From an uncultured Clostridia bacterium (GTDB taxonomy: Bacteria > Bacillota > Clostridia > UMGS1810), in NCBI GenBank assembly GCA_934500875.1, contig CAKSTL010000015.1, positions 1 to 41,895 of the forward strand: a stretch of DNA of 41,895 nucleotides, given 5' to 3'. Positions 16,373 to 24,876 of this stretch are shown one piece after another. Under the pieces are notes generated by a model. The model worked only from the letters and a program-made list of their open reading frames with translations. It was not told the DNA's origin and did not search any database. The number at the start of each line of letters is the position of its first letter. The stretch's first letter is position 1. Position numbers and translations under genes: made by a program.

Positions 16373-17296
16373 TTGTATCCTTTAAAAACACAGCCGGTTT
16401 TCAAAGACTACCTTTGGGGCGGCAATAACCTGAGCAAAAAATACAATAAGGCAAACGGCGGTTTTTTGGCAGAAAGCTGGGAGCTGTCGTGTCTTGAAAA
16501 AGCACCGGTAAAGATTGCAAACGGCGAATTTAAGGATAAATTTCTTAAAGATATTATAGCAGACAACAAAGAGAAAATTATGGGGAAAAACGGCGAGGGG
16601 TTCAAAGAATTTCCGCTTCTTTTTAAATTTCTCGACGCAAATAAGGATTTGTCCGTACAGGTTCACCCCGAGGGAAAAGACGGCAAGACCGAAATGTGGT
16701 ATATCGTGGACGCAAAAGAGGGTGCAAAAATAGGCTTCGGATTTAAGAAAAGCGTGTCCAAAAAAGAGGTTGAAAAGGCGGCAAAAGACGGCAGCCTTCA
16801 GGATATTATAGAATATTATGACGTTAAAAAGGGCGATTGCTTCTTTATAAGAGGCGGCTCGGTGCACTGCCTCTGCGCAGGACTGATTGTTGCCGAAATT
16901 CAGCAGAGCAGCGATACGACGTACCGTTTATATGACTACAACCGCCGTGACAAGGACGGCAATCTGCGTGAGCTTCATCTTGATAAGGCGCTTGAGGTTG
17001 CAAAGCTTGAGCATTACGAAAAGGCATATTGCAACGCAGACGGCAAGGACGAATGCATAGTTGCGGAATGTGAGTATTTTAAGGTTGAAAAGCACAGCGT
17101 ACATCATAAAAAAAGCTTTGATACGCTCGGCGAGTCGTTTAATGCAATTATGTTTTTGGAGGGCAGCGGCAAAATTTCGTATTCCGGCGGAAAAACCGAG
17201 GATTTTTCTGCGGGCGATACATTTCTTATTCCGTCCTGTATCGGAAAATATGAGATTTTGGGTGACTGCGATATGTTAAGGTGTATGCTGCCGTGA
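16373..17296 (+). CDS. manA: Mannose-6-phosphate isomerase, class I
   Basis: A cytoplasmic Zn enzyme of about 307 residues interconverting mannose 6-phosphate and fructose 6-phosphate, feeding GDP-mannose synthesis or mannose catabolism. Cupin-type metal-binding motifs are visible: LSVQVHPEGKDGKTEMWYI (Gln, His and Glu ligands) and FIRGGSVHCLCAGLIVAEIQ (His), with the short-family conserved YDYNRRDKDGNLRELHLDKA. The family usually starts YPLKxxPVFKDYLWGG, which supports TTG 16373; GTG 16364 is the alternative but is only 3 bases from the GGAGG site. The stop overlaps the next gene by 4 bases. Confidence 0.92.
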   Translation: MYPLKTQPVFKDYLWGGNNLSKKYNKANGGFLAESWELSCLEKAPVKIANGEFKDKFLKDIIADNKEKIMGKNGEGFKEFPLLFKFLDANKDLSVQVHPEGKDGKTEMWYIVDAKEGAKIGFGFKKSVSKKEVEKAAKDGSLQDIIEYYDVKKGDCFFIRGGSVHCLCAGLIVAEIQQSSDTTYRLYDYNRRDKDGNLRELHLDKALEVAKLEHYEKAYCNADGKDECIVAECEYFKVEKHSVHHKKSFDTLGESFNAIMFLEGSGKISYSGGKTEDFSAGDTFLIPSCIGKYEILGDCDMLRCMLP

Positions 17297-17985
17297 AAAA
17301 AACAGTAATTTTGTTTGTCATTTTTTCGCTGTTTGTAAATTTTGCATATGCGCAGGAGGATATTTCACGAATTATATCGCATTACAATAAGCAGACTGAA
17401 GATTATACTCCGCAAAACGGAAATGTGAGCGACGCAGTGTTTGCGGATTTAATCGGTTACGAATGGGCGCACAAAAGCATTTACGCTCTTTTTGCCGAAA
17501 ATATTGTTTCAGGCAGGGCAAGCGGTGTTTTCGACCCCGGTGACAATGTGAAAATCAAGGAGTTTGTAAAGCTTGTTGTGCTTACGTGCGGTTTGTATGA
17601 TGAAAATGCGTTGGCGGATTTTCAGAATGTGGGCAAAGACGATTGGAGCTATCATTATATCGCTTCTGCTCAAAGCGCAGGCGTTTTGGATTTTTTTGCG
17701 GCGGATACTGATTTTGAAGCATATATAACACGTGAACAAATGGCGGTTATGTGCGCAAAAGCGCTCGGATTTTTGGATATTGAATTAAACGGCGAAGCAA
17801 TCGGCGGTTTTGCCGACGATGAAGAAATAGATTATCGGAATAAAAGGTATATATACGCACTTAAAAATCTTCAGCTTGTAAGCGGAATGGGCGACAGCTC
17901 TTTTATGCCGAAGTCAAATTTGCGCCGCTGTGATTCGGCGGTGATTATATACAGGCTGCACGAATTTATAAAAAATTCTATTTAG
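17293..17985 (+). CDS. Small secreted protein with three SLH domains
   Basis: A 230-residue exported protein. A GTG start overlaps the manA stop (GTGA) and gives a clean signal peptide MKKTVILFVIFSLFVNFAYA, cut before QED. The rest is essentially three S-layer-homology repeats: IVSGRASGVFDPGDNVKIKE, then VGKDDWSYHYIASAQSAGV with ITREQMAVMCAKAL, then LVSGMGDSSFMPKSNLRRCD with SAVIIYRLHEF. With no other domain it may be a wall-anchored adaptor or structural filler of the S-layer. Second SLH protein in the window; the toroid protein at 2185-3768 has the same C-terminal module. Confidence 0.85.
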   Translation: MKKTVILFVIFSLFVNFAYAQEDISRIISHYNKQTEDYTPQNGNVSDAVFADLIGYEWAHKSIYALFAENIVSGRASGVFDPGDNVKIKEFVKLVVLTCGLYDENALADFQNVGKDDWSYHYIASAQSAGVLDFFAADTDFEAYITREQMAVMCAKALGFLDIELNGEAIGGFADDEEIDYRNKRYIYALKNLQLVSGMGDSSFMPKSNLRRCDSAVIIYRLHEFIKNSI

Positions 17986-17998
17986 GGGGACATTTAAT

Positions 17999-19189
17999 AT
18001 GGAAATTTCAAATTTGCTTTCGGACAGAGTAAAATCTCTTAAAGCTTCGGCAATCAGAGAAATATTTAAAATGCTCGGAAAGAGCAATATAATTTCGTTT
18101 GCCGGCGGTATTCCTTCTCCCGAGCTTTTTCCGGCAAAAGAGCTTGGGAAAATCTCTGACACCATACTTGAAACAAACGGTGCAAAGGCGCTTATTTACG
18201 GAATAACTGAAGGATATGCGCCGCTTATTGAAATTGTTGAAAAAAGAAATGCAAAAATGGGTGTCGGCAAGGATTTTGACAGTACAATCATAACAACGGG
18301 AGCACAGCAGGCTATTGACCTTGTGGGAAAAGCACTTCTTAACGAGGGCGACGGCGTTATCGCAGAGGCGCCGAGTTTTATCGGTGCGCTCAATTCTTTT
18401 CGTTCTTACAACGCACGTCTTTTCGGCGCTGATGTGAAAGAGGACGGAATTGACCTTGAGCAGGTTGAAAACATATTGAAAAATGAAAAAAACATTAAAT
18501 TTATATATACGATTACAACCTTCCAGAATCCTACGGGTATTACATTGAGCCTCGAAAAGCGCAAAAAGCTTTTGGAGCTTGCAAAAAAACACAATTGCCT
18601 TATTCTGGAGGATAATCCGTACGGCGAACTTCGTTTCAGAGGGGAAGATGTTCCTGCCATAAAATCGTTTGATACCGAGGGCAGGGTTATGTATGTCGGC
18701 TCGTTTTCAAAGACGCTTTCTCCCGGTTTAAGGGTGGGATTTCTTACCTGTCACAAGGATATTATGGACAGGGTTGTCGTTGTAAAACAGGTTAACGACG
18801 TGCATACACCGCTTTTAAATCAGATGATGGTAACAGAATATATAAACAATTACGATTTTGACAGTCACATTAAAGCTGCGGCGGCAAAGTGCGGCGAAAA
18901 ATGTGCGGCAATGCTTGAGGGCGCAAAAAAATATTTTCCTTCAAATGTTACGCTTACAAATCCCGAGGGCGGTATTTTTCTTTGGTGCACAATGCCCGAC
19001 GGTGTTGATACGGGTGAAATTTTCAAAAAATCCGTTGAGGCGGGCGTTGCTTTTGTGCCGGGCAGAACCTGTATGATTGACATTGATAAGGTGTCAAACT
19101 GTTTCAGGCTGAATTATACAACTGTATCGAACGAAAAAATTGACGAGGGAATGAAAATTCTTGGCGGAATTTTAAAAGAATATGTGTAA
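17999..19189 (+). CDS. PLP-dependent aminotransferase (class I/II, LysN/AraT-like)
   Basis: A 396-residue cytoplasmic fold-type I aminotransferase resembling 2-aminoadipate/aromatic aminotransferases (the MocR-related clade without its DNA-binding domain). Visible: ISFAGGIPSPELFP at the substrate-entry end, YGITEGYAPLIEIVEKR, ITTGAQQAIDLVGKALLNEG (cofactor phosphate region), TFQNPTGITLS (Asn), ILEDNPYGELRF (Asp and Tyr) and the Schiff-base lysine in YVGSFSKTLSPGLRVGF. Full length. The amino donor and acceptor cannot be fixed from sequence. AGGGGGA site 8 bases before the ATG; cotranscribed with manA and the SLH gene. Confidence 0.9.
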   Translation: MEISNLLSDRVKSLKASAIREIFKMLGKSNIISFAGGIPSPELFPAKELGKISDTILETNGAKALIYGITEGYAPLIEIVEKRNAKMGVGKDFDSTIITTGAQQAIDLVGKALLNEGDGVIAEAPSFIGALNSFRSYNARLFGADVKEDGIDLEQVENILKNEKNIKFIYTITTFQNPTGITLSLEKRKKLLELAKKHNCLILEDNPYGELRFRGEDVPAIKSFDTEGRVMYVGSFSKTLSPGLRVGFLTCHKDIMDRVVVVKQVNDVHTPLLNQMMVTEYINNYDFDSHIKAAAAKCGEKCAAMLEGAKKYFPSNVTLTNPEGGIFLWCTMPDGVDTGEIFKKSVEAGVAFVPGRTCMIDIDKVSNCFRLNYTTVSNEKIDEGMKILGGILKEYV

Positions 19190-19204
19190 AAAGGTGTGAA
19201 TTAA

Positions 19205-20221
19205 ATGGACAATGTAAACTGTGACAAAAAGAAAATAATTTTCAGCGGTATTCAGCCCACGGGCTGTATTACGCTGGGAAACTATATAGGTGCGCTTAAA
19301 AACTGGGTGGATTTGCAAAACGATTACAACTGCCTTTTTTCGGTGGTTGACCTTCATTCAATAACAGTACGCCAGGACAGTGCGCTTTTGCGCAAACGCT
19401 GCAAAGAGTTTTTGGTGCAGTATCTTGCGTGTGGTATTGACGATAAAAAAAATATACTGTTTTTTCAGTCGCACGTTCCGCAGCACGCAGAACTTTCGTG
19501 GATTTTAAGCTGCTTTACATATATGGGCGAGCTTTCACGTATGACGCAGTATAAGGATAAGTGTGCAAAGCACGCAGATAATATCAATGCCGGGCTTTTC
19601 ACATATCCTGTTCTTATGGCGGCGGATATTCTTCTTTATCAGACCGACCTTGTTCCCGTGGGCAGCGACCAGAAACAGCATCTTGAAATTACAAGGGACA
19701 TTGCAATGCGCTTTAACGGTGTTTACGGAGATGTTTTTAAAATCCCCGAAGGTTTTACCCCCAAGGAGGGCGCAAGAATTATGAGCCTTCAGGACCCGAC
19801 AGCAAAGATGTCAAAATCCGACCCCAACGAAAACGGATTTATTTCAATTCTCGATAATCCTGATGTAATCGTAAGAAAGATTAAGCGTGCGGTTACCGAT
19901 TCTGACAATATCATAAAGGTAAGGGAAGGTCACGACGGAATTAACAATCTTATAAACATCTATTCGTCCATTACAAAGAAGAGCATTTCGGATGTTGAAA
20001 ACGAATTTGACGGCAAGGGCTACGGCGAATTTAAACAGAGCGTTGCAGAGGCGGTTGTTGAAGAACTGCGTCCGATAAAAGAGAGATATGACGACCTTAT
20101 AAAGAATAAGGACTATATAGAAGAAATCTACAAAAACGGTGCCGCTGCGGCGCAAAAGCTTGCAATGCGCACACTTTCAAAGGTGCACCGAAAAGTTGGT
20201 TTTGTTGACCGCAAATTTTAG
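19205..20221 (+). CDS. trpS: Tryptophanyl-tRNA synthetase
   Basis: A 338-residue class Ic aminoacyl-tRNA synthetase that charges tRNA-Trp. The HIGH-type motif is GIQPTGCITLGNYIGALKNW (residues about 16-35) and the KMSKS motif is DPTAKMSKSDPNENGF (about 198-213). Also TYPVLMAADILLYQTDLVPV, the tryptophan-pocket region, and GSDQKQHLEITRDIA. Full length for the bacterial short form. AAAAAGGTGTG site about 8 bases before the ATG. No T-box leader is seen in the 15-base gap. Confidence 0.97.
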   Translation: MDNVNCDKKKIIFSGIQPTGCITLGNYIGALKNWVDLQNDYNCLFSVVDLHSITVRQDSALLRKRCKEFLVQYLACGIDDKKNILFFQSHVPQHAELSWILSCFTYMGELSRMTQYKDKCAKHADNINAGLFTYPVLMAADILLYQTDLVPVGSDQKQHLEITRDIAMRFNGVYGDVFKIPEGFTPKEGARIMSLQDPTAKMSKSDPNENGFISILDNPDVIVRKIKRAVTDSDNIIKVREGHDGINNLINIYSSITKKSISDVENEFDGKGYGEFKQSVAEAVVEELRPIKERYDDLIKNKDYIEEIYKNGAAAAQKLAMRTLSKVHRKVGFVDRKF

Positions 20222-20245
20222 AAAAAAGGGCAGGAGAGAGATAAA

Positions 20246-21409
20246 ATGGATATGCTGACAACGCTGATTTTAAGTTTTTCGCTTGCATTTATTCTGTCCT
20301 TTGTGTCCACGCCGCTTGTCAGAAAAATGGCGTTTAAAATGGGCGCCGTGGACGTTCCCGACGGAAAAAGGCGGATTCACAAGAAGTCAACTCCGCTTAT
20401 AGGCGGACTTGCGATATTTTACGGTACATTTATAAGCCTTCTTTGTTTTTACCGTCCCATTGACGATGCACTAAGGGGCATACTTTTGGGCTCTATTATA
20501 ATTGTCGCAATGGGAATTGTTGACGATACCGTTGAGCTTAAGCCCAAAAAGAAGCTTTTGTTTCAGCTTCTTGCGGCGGTTGTGGTTGCCTTAAACGGTA
20601 TAAAAATAACATACTTGTCCGTGCCTGATTTTATAGTATCGGGCGGAATACTTCCGCTCGGCTGGGCAAGCATACCCGTAACGGTTATCTGGATTGTTGC
20701 CGTGACGAATGCGGTAAACCTTATTGACGGTCTTGACGGTCTTGCTGCGGGCGTTTCGTCAATTGCAACCTTTTCGCTGTTTTTTATTGCAATACTTTTA
20801 AGAGAGCCGACGGTTGCAATTATTTCAGCGTCGCTCGCAGGAGCATGCATAGGATTTTTGCCGTTTAACTTTAATCCCGCAAAAATCTTTATGGGCGATA
20901 CCGGGGCACAGTTTTTGGGATTTATGCTTTCGATAATCTGTATTCAGGGATTGTTTAAAGGTTATCTTATAATATCGTTTGTGGCGCCGTTTCTGATACT
21001 GGGACTGCCGATTTTCGATACGCTGTTTGCAATTGTAAGGCGCATATGGAACGGTAAACCCGTTATGAGCGCCGACAGAGGTCACCTTCACCACAAGCTT
21101 ATGGATATGGGATTTTCGCAAAAGCAGGCAGTGGCAATTTTGTATATTATAAGCACGCTTTTGGGTCTTACCGCTGTTGTAATGGTAGACAGAGGCGCAC
21201 AGCAGGCAATATGGATTGTTGTGTCCATTCTTATTGTTACGCTGTTCAGCATTTATATAACAATTCACCGTGAAAAAGCAGAAAGGCAGAGCGGTGACGT
21301 TGTGTTCGGCTCGTTGGATAAACACGGCGAAAAGAAGGACGTTTGCAAAAAAGACGCAGACGGCGACAAAAATTCTGACGCAAATAAAGGAGAAAACAAA
21401 AATGATTAA
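20246..21409 (+). CDS. Undecaprenyl-phosphate N-acetylhexosamine-1-phosphate transferase (WecA/TagO type)
   Basis: A 387-residue polytopic membrane enzyme of the MraY/WecA glycosyltransferase-4 family. It transfers a sugar phosphate, probably GlcNAc-1-P, from UDP to undecaprenyl phosphate, starting teichoic acid or polysaccharide synthesis. Motifs: VPDGKRRIHKKSTPLIGGLA (residues about 38-57), the catalytic Asp pair in GIVDDTVELKPKKK, NAVNLIDGLDGLAAGVSSIA, FMGDTGAQFLGFML and the cytoplasmic loop SADRGHLHHKLMDMG that binds the uridine/sugar. About ten or eleven helices, then a hydrophilic Lys/Asp-rich tail of 45 residues. It overlaps the epimerase gene by 8 bases, consistent with a shared surface-polymer pathway. 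Confidence 0.93.
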   Translation: MDMLTTLILSFSLAFILSFVSTPLVRKMAFKMGAVDVPDGKRRIHKKSTPLIGGLAIFYGTFISLLCFYRPIDDALRGILLGSIIIVAMGIVDDTVELKPKKKLLFQLLAAVVVALNGIKITYLSVPDFIVSGGILPLGWASIPVTVIWIVAVTNAVNLIDGLDGLAAGVSSIATFSLFFIAILLREPTVAIISASLAGACIGFLPFNFNPAKIFMGDTGAQFLGFMLSIICIQGLFKGYLIISFVAPFLILGLPIFDTLFAIVRRIWNGKPVMSADRGHLHHKLMDMGFSQKQAVAILYIISTLLGLTAVVMVDRGAQQAIWIVVSILIVTLFSIYITIHREKAERQSGDVVFGSLDKHGEKKDVCKKDADGDKNSDANKGENKND

Positions 21410-22550
21410 GGTTATGACGGTATTCGGCACACGGCCCGAAGCTATAAAAATGGCACCTCTTGTAAAAGAGCTTGAAAAAAACGAAAATATAAAATCCATT
21501 GTTGCGGTAACTGCGCAGCACAGGCAAATGCTTGACCAGGTTCTGGAAATTTTTGATATTACCCCCGATTACGATTTGAATATTATGAAGGACAGACAGA
21601 CGCTTCTTACCATAACAACGAATGCGCTGTCGGGTCTTTATGACGTTATAAATGAGGCAAAACCAGATATTGTTCTTGTCCACGGAGATACAAGCACCAC
21701 TTTTGTGGGTGCGCTCGCTTCGTTTTACAATCAGACAAAAGTCGGTCACGTTGAGGCGGGGCTTCGCACATACGACAAATATTCGCCGTATCCCGAGGAG
21801 ATGAACCGCCGTTTAACGGGTGCAATTGCCGATTTGCATTTTTCGCCGACGGTTGCAAACAAACAAAATCTTCTTAAGGAAAATGTTGACGAAAACAGTA
21901 TATTTATTACAGGAAACACCGTTATTGACGCCCTTAAATCGACGGTAAAGGAAAATTATGTTTTTAAGGACGAATTTTTAAACAAGGTAGATTTTAAATC
22001 GAAAAAAGTTATTCTTATGACGGCGCACAGGCGTGAAAATCTTGGAAAACCGCTTGAAAATATTTGCACTGCGGTAAAGGAAATTGTGGAAAGCCACAAG
22101 GATGTTGAAGTAATTTATCCCGTGCATCTTAATCCTGCCGTGCGTGAGGTTGCAAACAAAATTTTGGGCAATGTTTCGGGTGTGCATCTTATAGACCCGC
22201 TTGACGTTGTGGATATGCACAACGCAATGCACCGCTGTTATATGGTTATGACTGATTCGGGCGGACTTCAGGAGGAGGCGCCGAGCCTCGGCAAGCCCGT
22301 TATTGTACTGCGCACCGAAACGGAACGTCCCGAGGCTGTTAAGGCAGGCACCGTTATTATGGGCGGAATTGAGAAAGATGCGATTGTAAAATACGCTTCC
22401 GACCTTATATGCGACAGTGAATTTTACAAAAAAATATCGAAAACGGCAAATCCGTACGGCGACGGAACGGCGTCAAAACGTACTGTTGACGCAATTCTTT
22501 ATCATTTCGGATATCTTAAGGAGCGCCCTTCGGATTTGTGCGTTGACTGA
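21402..22550 (+). CDS. wecB: UDP-N-acetylglucosamine 2-epimerase (non-hydrolysing)
   Basis: A 382-residue cytoplasmic enzyme converting UDP-GlcNAc to UDP-ManNAc for wall or capsule polymers (called MnaA in Bacillus). The start MIKVMTVFGTRPEAIKMAPL is characteristic. Active-site features are present: VVHGDTST-type VLVHGDTSTTFVGALASF, HVEAGLRTYDKYSPYPEE, ILMTAHRRENLGKPLENI and TDSGGLQEEAPSLGKPVIVL. Full length. I chose ATG 21402 with AAAGGAGA 8 bases upstream; the open frame extends further into the previous gene without a better start. A terminator follows the stop. Confidence 0.96.
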   Translation: MIKVMTVFGTRPEAIKMAPLVKELEKNENIKSIVAVTAQHRQMLDQVLEIFDITPDYDLNIMKDRQTLLTITTNALSGLYDVINEAKPDIVLVHGDTSTTFVGALASFYNQTKVGHVEAGLRTYDKYSPYPEEMNRRLTGAIADLHFSPTVANKQNLLKENVDENSIFITGNTVIDALKSTVKENYVFKDEFLNKVDFKSKKVILMTAHRRENLGKPLENICTAVKEIVESHKDVEVIYPVHLNPAVREVANKILGNVSGVHLIDPLDVVDMHNAMHRCYMVMTDSGGLQEEAPSLGKPVIVLRTETERPEAVKAGTVIMGGIEKDAIVKYASDLICDSEFYKKISKTANPYGDGTASKRTVDAILYHFGYLKERPSDLCVD

Positions 22551-22556
22551 GTATGC

Positions 22557-22590
22557 AAAAGAGAGCCTGAATATGTTCGGCTCTCTTTAA
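22557..22590 (+). terminator. Terminator after the epimerase gene
   Basis: AAAGAGAGCC (22558-22567) pairs with GGCTCTCTTT (22579-22588), loop further closed by GAA/TTC. The T-run is short (TTT then AAAATT), so strength is uncertain. Confidence 0.7.
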
Positions 22591-22635
22591 AATTATACTG
22601 AAACGGTTTGAAAGTTAAGATTTGGTAAATTTTTG

Positions 22636-22663
22636 TTGACAAACTGCGCTTTGAGGTGATAAA
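22636..22663 (+). promoter_or_regulatory. Candidate promoter overlapping the atpZ start
   Basis: TTGACA (22636-22641), 16-base spacer, GATAAA (22658-22663). The -10 box overlaps the ribosome site GAGGTG (22653-22658) and abuts ATG 22664, so a transcript from here would begin inside the first codons of atpZ. The match may be fortuitous or serve only the later atp genes. Confidence 0.35.
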
Positions 22664-22888
22664 ATGAATAAAAAGTACGGCGGTCTTAAGGCGCTCGCAT
22701 ATGTTACCCAGCTTGGGTTTAACATAATAACTCCGATAATTTTGTGTATAATTATTGCGATTTTTTTGAAAAATAAATTTATGCTTCCCGATTATACAGT
22801 TGTTGCGGGAATAATTATCGGCTGCGGCGCAGGATTTATGAGTTTGATAAATTTTATAAAGCTTGTTGAGAAAGAGAATAAAAAATGA
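22664..22888 (+). CDS. AtpZ/AtpI-family ATP synthase assembly protein
   Basis: A 74-residue membrane protein with two helices, of the F0F1-ATPase gene 1 (AtpZ, PF09527) type: LAYVTQLGFNIITPIILCII, then VVAGIIIGCGAGFMSLINFI with the conserved G-x-G-x-x-x-G pattern. Family members associate with the ATP synthase membrane sector, may assist c-ring assembly, and can bind divalent cations. It heads the atp operon. GAGGTG is 5 bases before the ATG. The promoter question is described in the separate entry at 22636. Confidence 0.82.
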   Translation: MNKKYGGLKALAYVTQLGFNIITPIILCIIIAIFLKNKFMLPDYTVVAGIIIGCGAGFMSLINFIKLVEKENKK

Positions 22889-22907
22889 TATGAAAAGGAT
22901 GATATTT

Positions 22908-23309
22908 ATGCTGTCCGCTTCATCTGTTTATGAGCTTAAAAGAATGGGAACGGGTCTTTTAATCGGCAGCGCCGCTCTCTTTGCGGTGTTTACGATTGCA
23001 AAAGGATATCAGAACGCAATATTGCTGGGCACGTTAATGGGTACCGCAGTGGCTTTTTTAAACTACTTTTTTCTTGCCGTGTATATAGAAAGAAGCGTTA
23101 AAAAGAAGAAAAATGCGGCGCTCAGCGCAATGGGCGGCGGATATTTTCTGAGAATGGTTTTTATTGCCGTTATGATTTATCTTGCCATACAGAGCGAGTA
23201 TATAAATCATTGGGCAATGATTATTCCGCTCATTTTTCCGAGAATAATTATTATGTGTCTGTCTGCAATTGACGCAGGAAAAAAGGGGGAGAAGAGTATT
23301 GAACGTTGA
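22908..23309 (+). CDS. ATP synthase subunit I (AtpI-like)
   Basis: A 133-residue protein with four hydrophobic helices (GTGLLIGSAALFAVFTIAKG; NAILLGTLMGTAVAFLNYFF; YFLRMVFIAVMIYLAIQ; WAMIIPLIFPRIIIMC), matching the ATP synthase I family (PF03899) in size, topology and place between atpZ and atpB. Thought to help c-ring assembly. I chose ATG 22908, 8 bases after AAAAGGA; upstream in-frame ATGs at 22890 and 22899 are alternatives. Its stop lies inside atpB. Confidence 0.82.
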   Translation: MLSASSVYELKRMGTGLLIGSAALFAVFTIAKGYQNAILLGTLMGTAVAFLNYFFLAVYIERSVKKKKNAALSAMGGGYFLRMVFIAVMIYLAIQSEYINHWAMIIPLIFPRIIIMCLSAIDAGKKGEKSIER

Positions 23310-24033
23310 AGTAAACGGCCCCAAAATAGTTTTCAGCCTTCCGTTTTTCGGCGGAATAAACATAACCGAAACGGTTGTAAACAGTTGGTATATTATGGCT
23401 TTTATCACTCTTTTGTCCGTTTATCTTACGCACGGATTAAAGGTTAAAAATCCCGGCAAAAAGCAGATTATAGCTGAAAAACTCTATCTTATGCTGCATA
23501 ACCTTGTAACCGAGGTAATGGGAGAAAAATTTGAAAAATTTGTACCTTATATAGGCGCACTTTTCACGCTTTCGATTTTGGGAAGTTTGTCAAGCCTTCT
23601 GGGTATGCGTCCGCTCACGGCGGATTTAAGCACAACCCTCGGCTGGGCGCTGGTCACCTTTATGATGGTGCAGATTACAAATATACGCACAAACGGTATT
23701 TTCGGCTATATAAAATCATTTACACAGCCTGTTGCGGTGCTTACTCCGCTTAATCTTATCAGCGAGGTTGCAAACCCTATTTCGATTGCTTTTCGTCATT
23801 TCGGAAACATAGCTTCGGGAGTTGTTATAACGTCGCTTGTATACAGTGCGCTTGCGGCGCTGAGCAATGCGGTTTTGGGGTTTATACCGAACGAATTTAT
23901 AAAAAATATACCCATTTTTCAGGTGGGTCTGCCTGCGCTTTTGTCAATTTATTTTGACCTGTTTACAAGCTTTTTGCAGGCATACATTATATCAATGCTG
24001 ACAATGGTGTTTGTATCGTCGGCGGCGGATTAA
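23299..24033 (+). CDS. atpB: ATP synthase F0 subunit a
   Basis: A 244-residue membrane protein forming the stator half of the ion channel. The essential arginine is Arg166 in PISIAFRHFGNIASG, the clostridial form of the LRLFGN motif. The rest of the last helices (VGLPALLSIYFDLFTSFLQA, YIISMLTMVFVSSA) is conserved. TTG 23299 is chosen with GGGGGAG 7 bases upstream; it overlaps the subunit I gene by 11 bases, so they are coupled. Subunit c residues suggest it carries Na+ rather than H+. Confidence 0.93.
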   Translation: MNVEVNGPKIVFSLPFFGGINITETVVNSWYIMAFITLLSVYLTHGLKVKNPGKKQIIAEKLYLMLHNLVTEVMGEKFEKFVPYIGALFTLSILGSLSSLLGMRPLTADLSTTLGWALVTFMMVQITNIRTNGIFGYIKSFTQPVAVLTPLNLISEVANPISIAFRHFGNIASGVVITSLVYSALAALSNAVLGFIPNEFIKNIPIFQVGLPALLSIYFDLFTSFLQAYIISMLTMVFVSSAAD

Positions 24034-24081
24034 TTTTAAAACACGTTATTTATGATAAATATATTCAAGGAGGAAAAAATT

Positions 24082-24336
24082 ATGGAAAAGGCAATAGTAT
24101 TGGCAGCGTCGGCAGTGGGCGCAGGACTTGCAATGATTGCAGGTATCGGACCGGGAATAGGTCAGGGATATGCAGCAGGTAAAGCAGCAGAGGCGGTAGG
24201 ACGTCAGCCTGAGGCAAAGGGCGATATTACTTCCACAATGCTTTTCGGCTGTGCGGTTGCGGAATCAACCGGTATTTACGGTCTTGTTGTCGCAATGATT
24301 CTGCTGTTTGCAAATCCTCTTATCGGCAAGCTTTGA
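24082..24336 (+). CDS. atpE: ATP synthase F0 subunit c, Na+-type
   Basis: An 84-residue two-helix hairpin that forms the rotating c ring. The first helix is glycine-rich (AVGAGLAMIAGIGPGIGQGY), the polar loop is RQPEAKGDI, and the ion carboxylate is Glu61 in AVAESTGIYGL. The residues that bind Na+ in the Ilyobacter tartaricus ring (Gln32, Val63, Glu65, Ser66, Thr67, Tyr70) correspond to Gln28, Val59, Glu61, Ser62, Thr63 and Tyr66 here, all identical. This is strong evidence of a sodium-coupled enzyme. The start is ATG 24082 with AAGGAGGAAAAA directly upstream; an in-frame ATG at 24052 lacks a site. Own gaps of about 48 and 37 bases flank it. Confidence 0.96.
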   Translation: MEKAIVLAASAVGAGLAMIAGIGPGIGQGYAAGKAAEAVGRQPEAKGDITSTMLFGCAVAESTGIYGLVVAMILLFANPLIGKL

Positions 24337-24373
24337 TTCTTTAATTTTTTTAAAATTTTAAGGAGGAAAAGCT

Positions 24374-24874
24374 ATGGAAAAATATTTGGCATTCGTCACA
24401 ATCGACAAGTGGACGCTTATTTTCACTTGGGCGAATTTGCTTATCCTCTTTTTGCTGATGAAAAAGTTTTTCTTCAAACCGATTAAAAATATTTTAAAGC
24501 AGCGTGAGGATGAGGTTAACTCACTCTATGAAAAGGCAAATTCCTCAAACACCGAGGCGGAAAAGCTGAAAAACGAATACGAAAAACGCCTTGCCGAAGC
24601 AAAGAGCGAGGCAAACGAAATTGTCGGCAGCGCAGTTAAAAATGCAAAGGTGCGCAGCGATGAAATAATCGGTGATGCAAAAAAAGAGGCGCAGGGCATT
24701 ATGGAAAAAGCGGAAAGAGAAATCGAACGTGAGAAAAATTCTTGCGTAAACGAAATTAAAACCGAAATTTCGTACCTTGCGGTGGACATTGCAAAAAAGG
24801 TTATTGAAAAGGATTTGAAAGAAAAAGACCATGAAAAATTGATTGATGATATTATCAGCAAAATGGGTGAATAG
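24374..24874 (+). CDS. atpF: ATP synthase F0 subunit b
   Basis: A 166-residue stator stalk protein: one N-terminal membrane helix (TLIFTWANLLILFLLMKKFF) followed by a long charged coiled coil from about residue 40 to 165, with the typical FKPIKNILKQREDEVNSLYE at the membrane exit. It holds alpha3beta3 against rotation together with subunit delta. AAGGAGG site 8 bases before the ATG. Confidence 0.95.
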   Translation: MEKYLAFVTIDKWTLIFTWANLLILFLLMKKFFFKPIKNILKQREDEVNSLYEKANSSNTEAEKLKNEYEKRLAEAKSEANEIVGSAVKNAKVRSDEIIGDAKKEAQGIMEKAEREIEREKNSCVNEIKTEISYLAVDIAKKVIEKDLKEKDHEKLIDDIISKMGE

Positions 24875-24876
24875 CT

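Noticed and set aside
20825..21499. 224-codon minus-strand frame opposite the WecA-type gene
   Set aside because: Antisense shadow; His/Arg/Tyr-rich and without recognisable domains.
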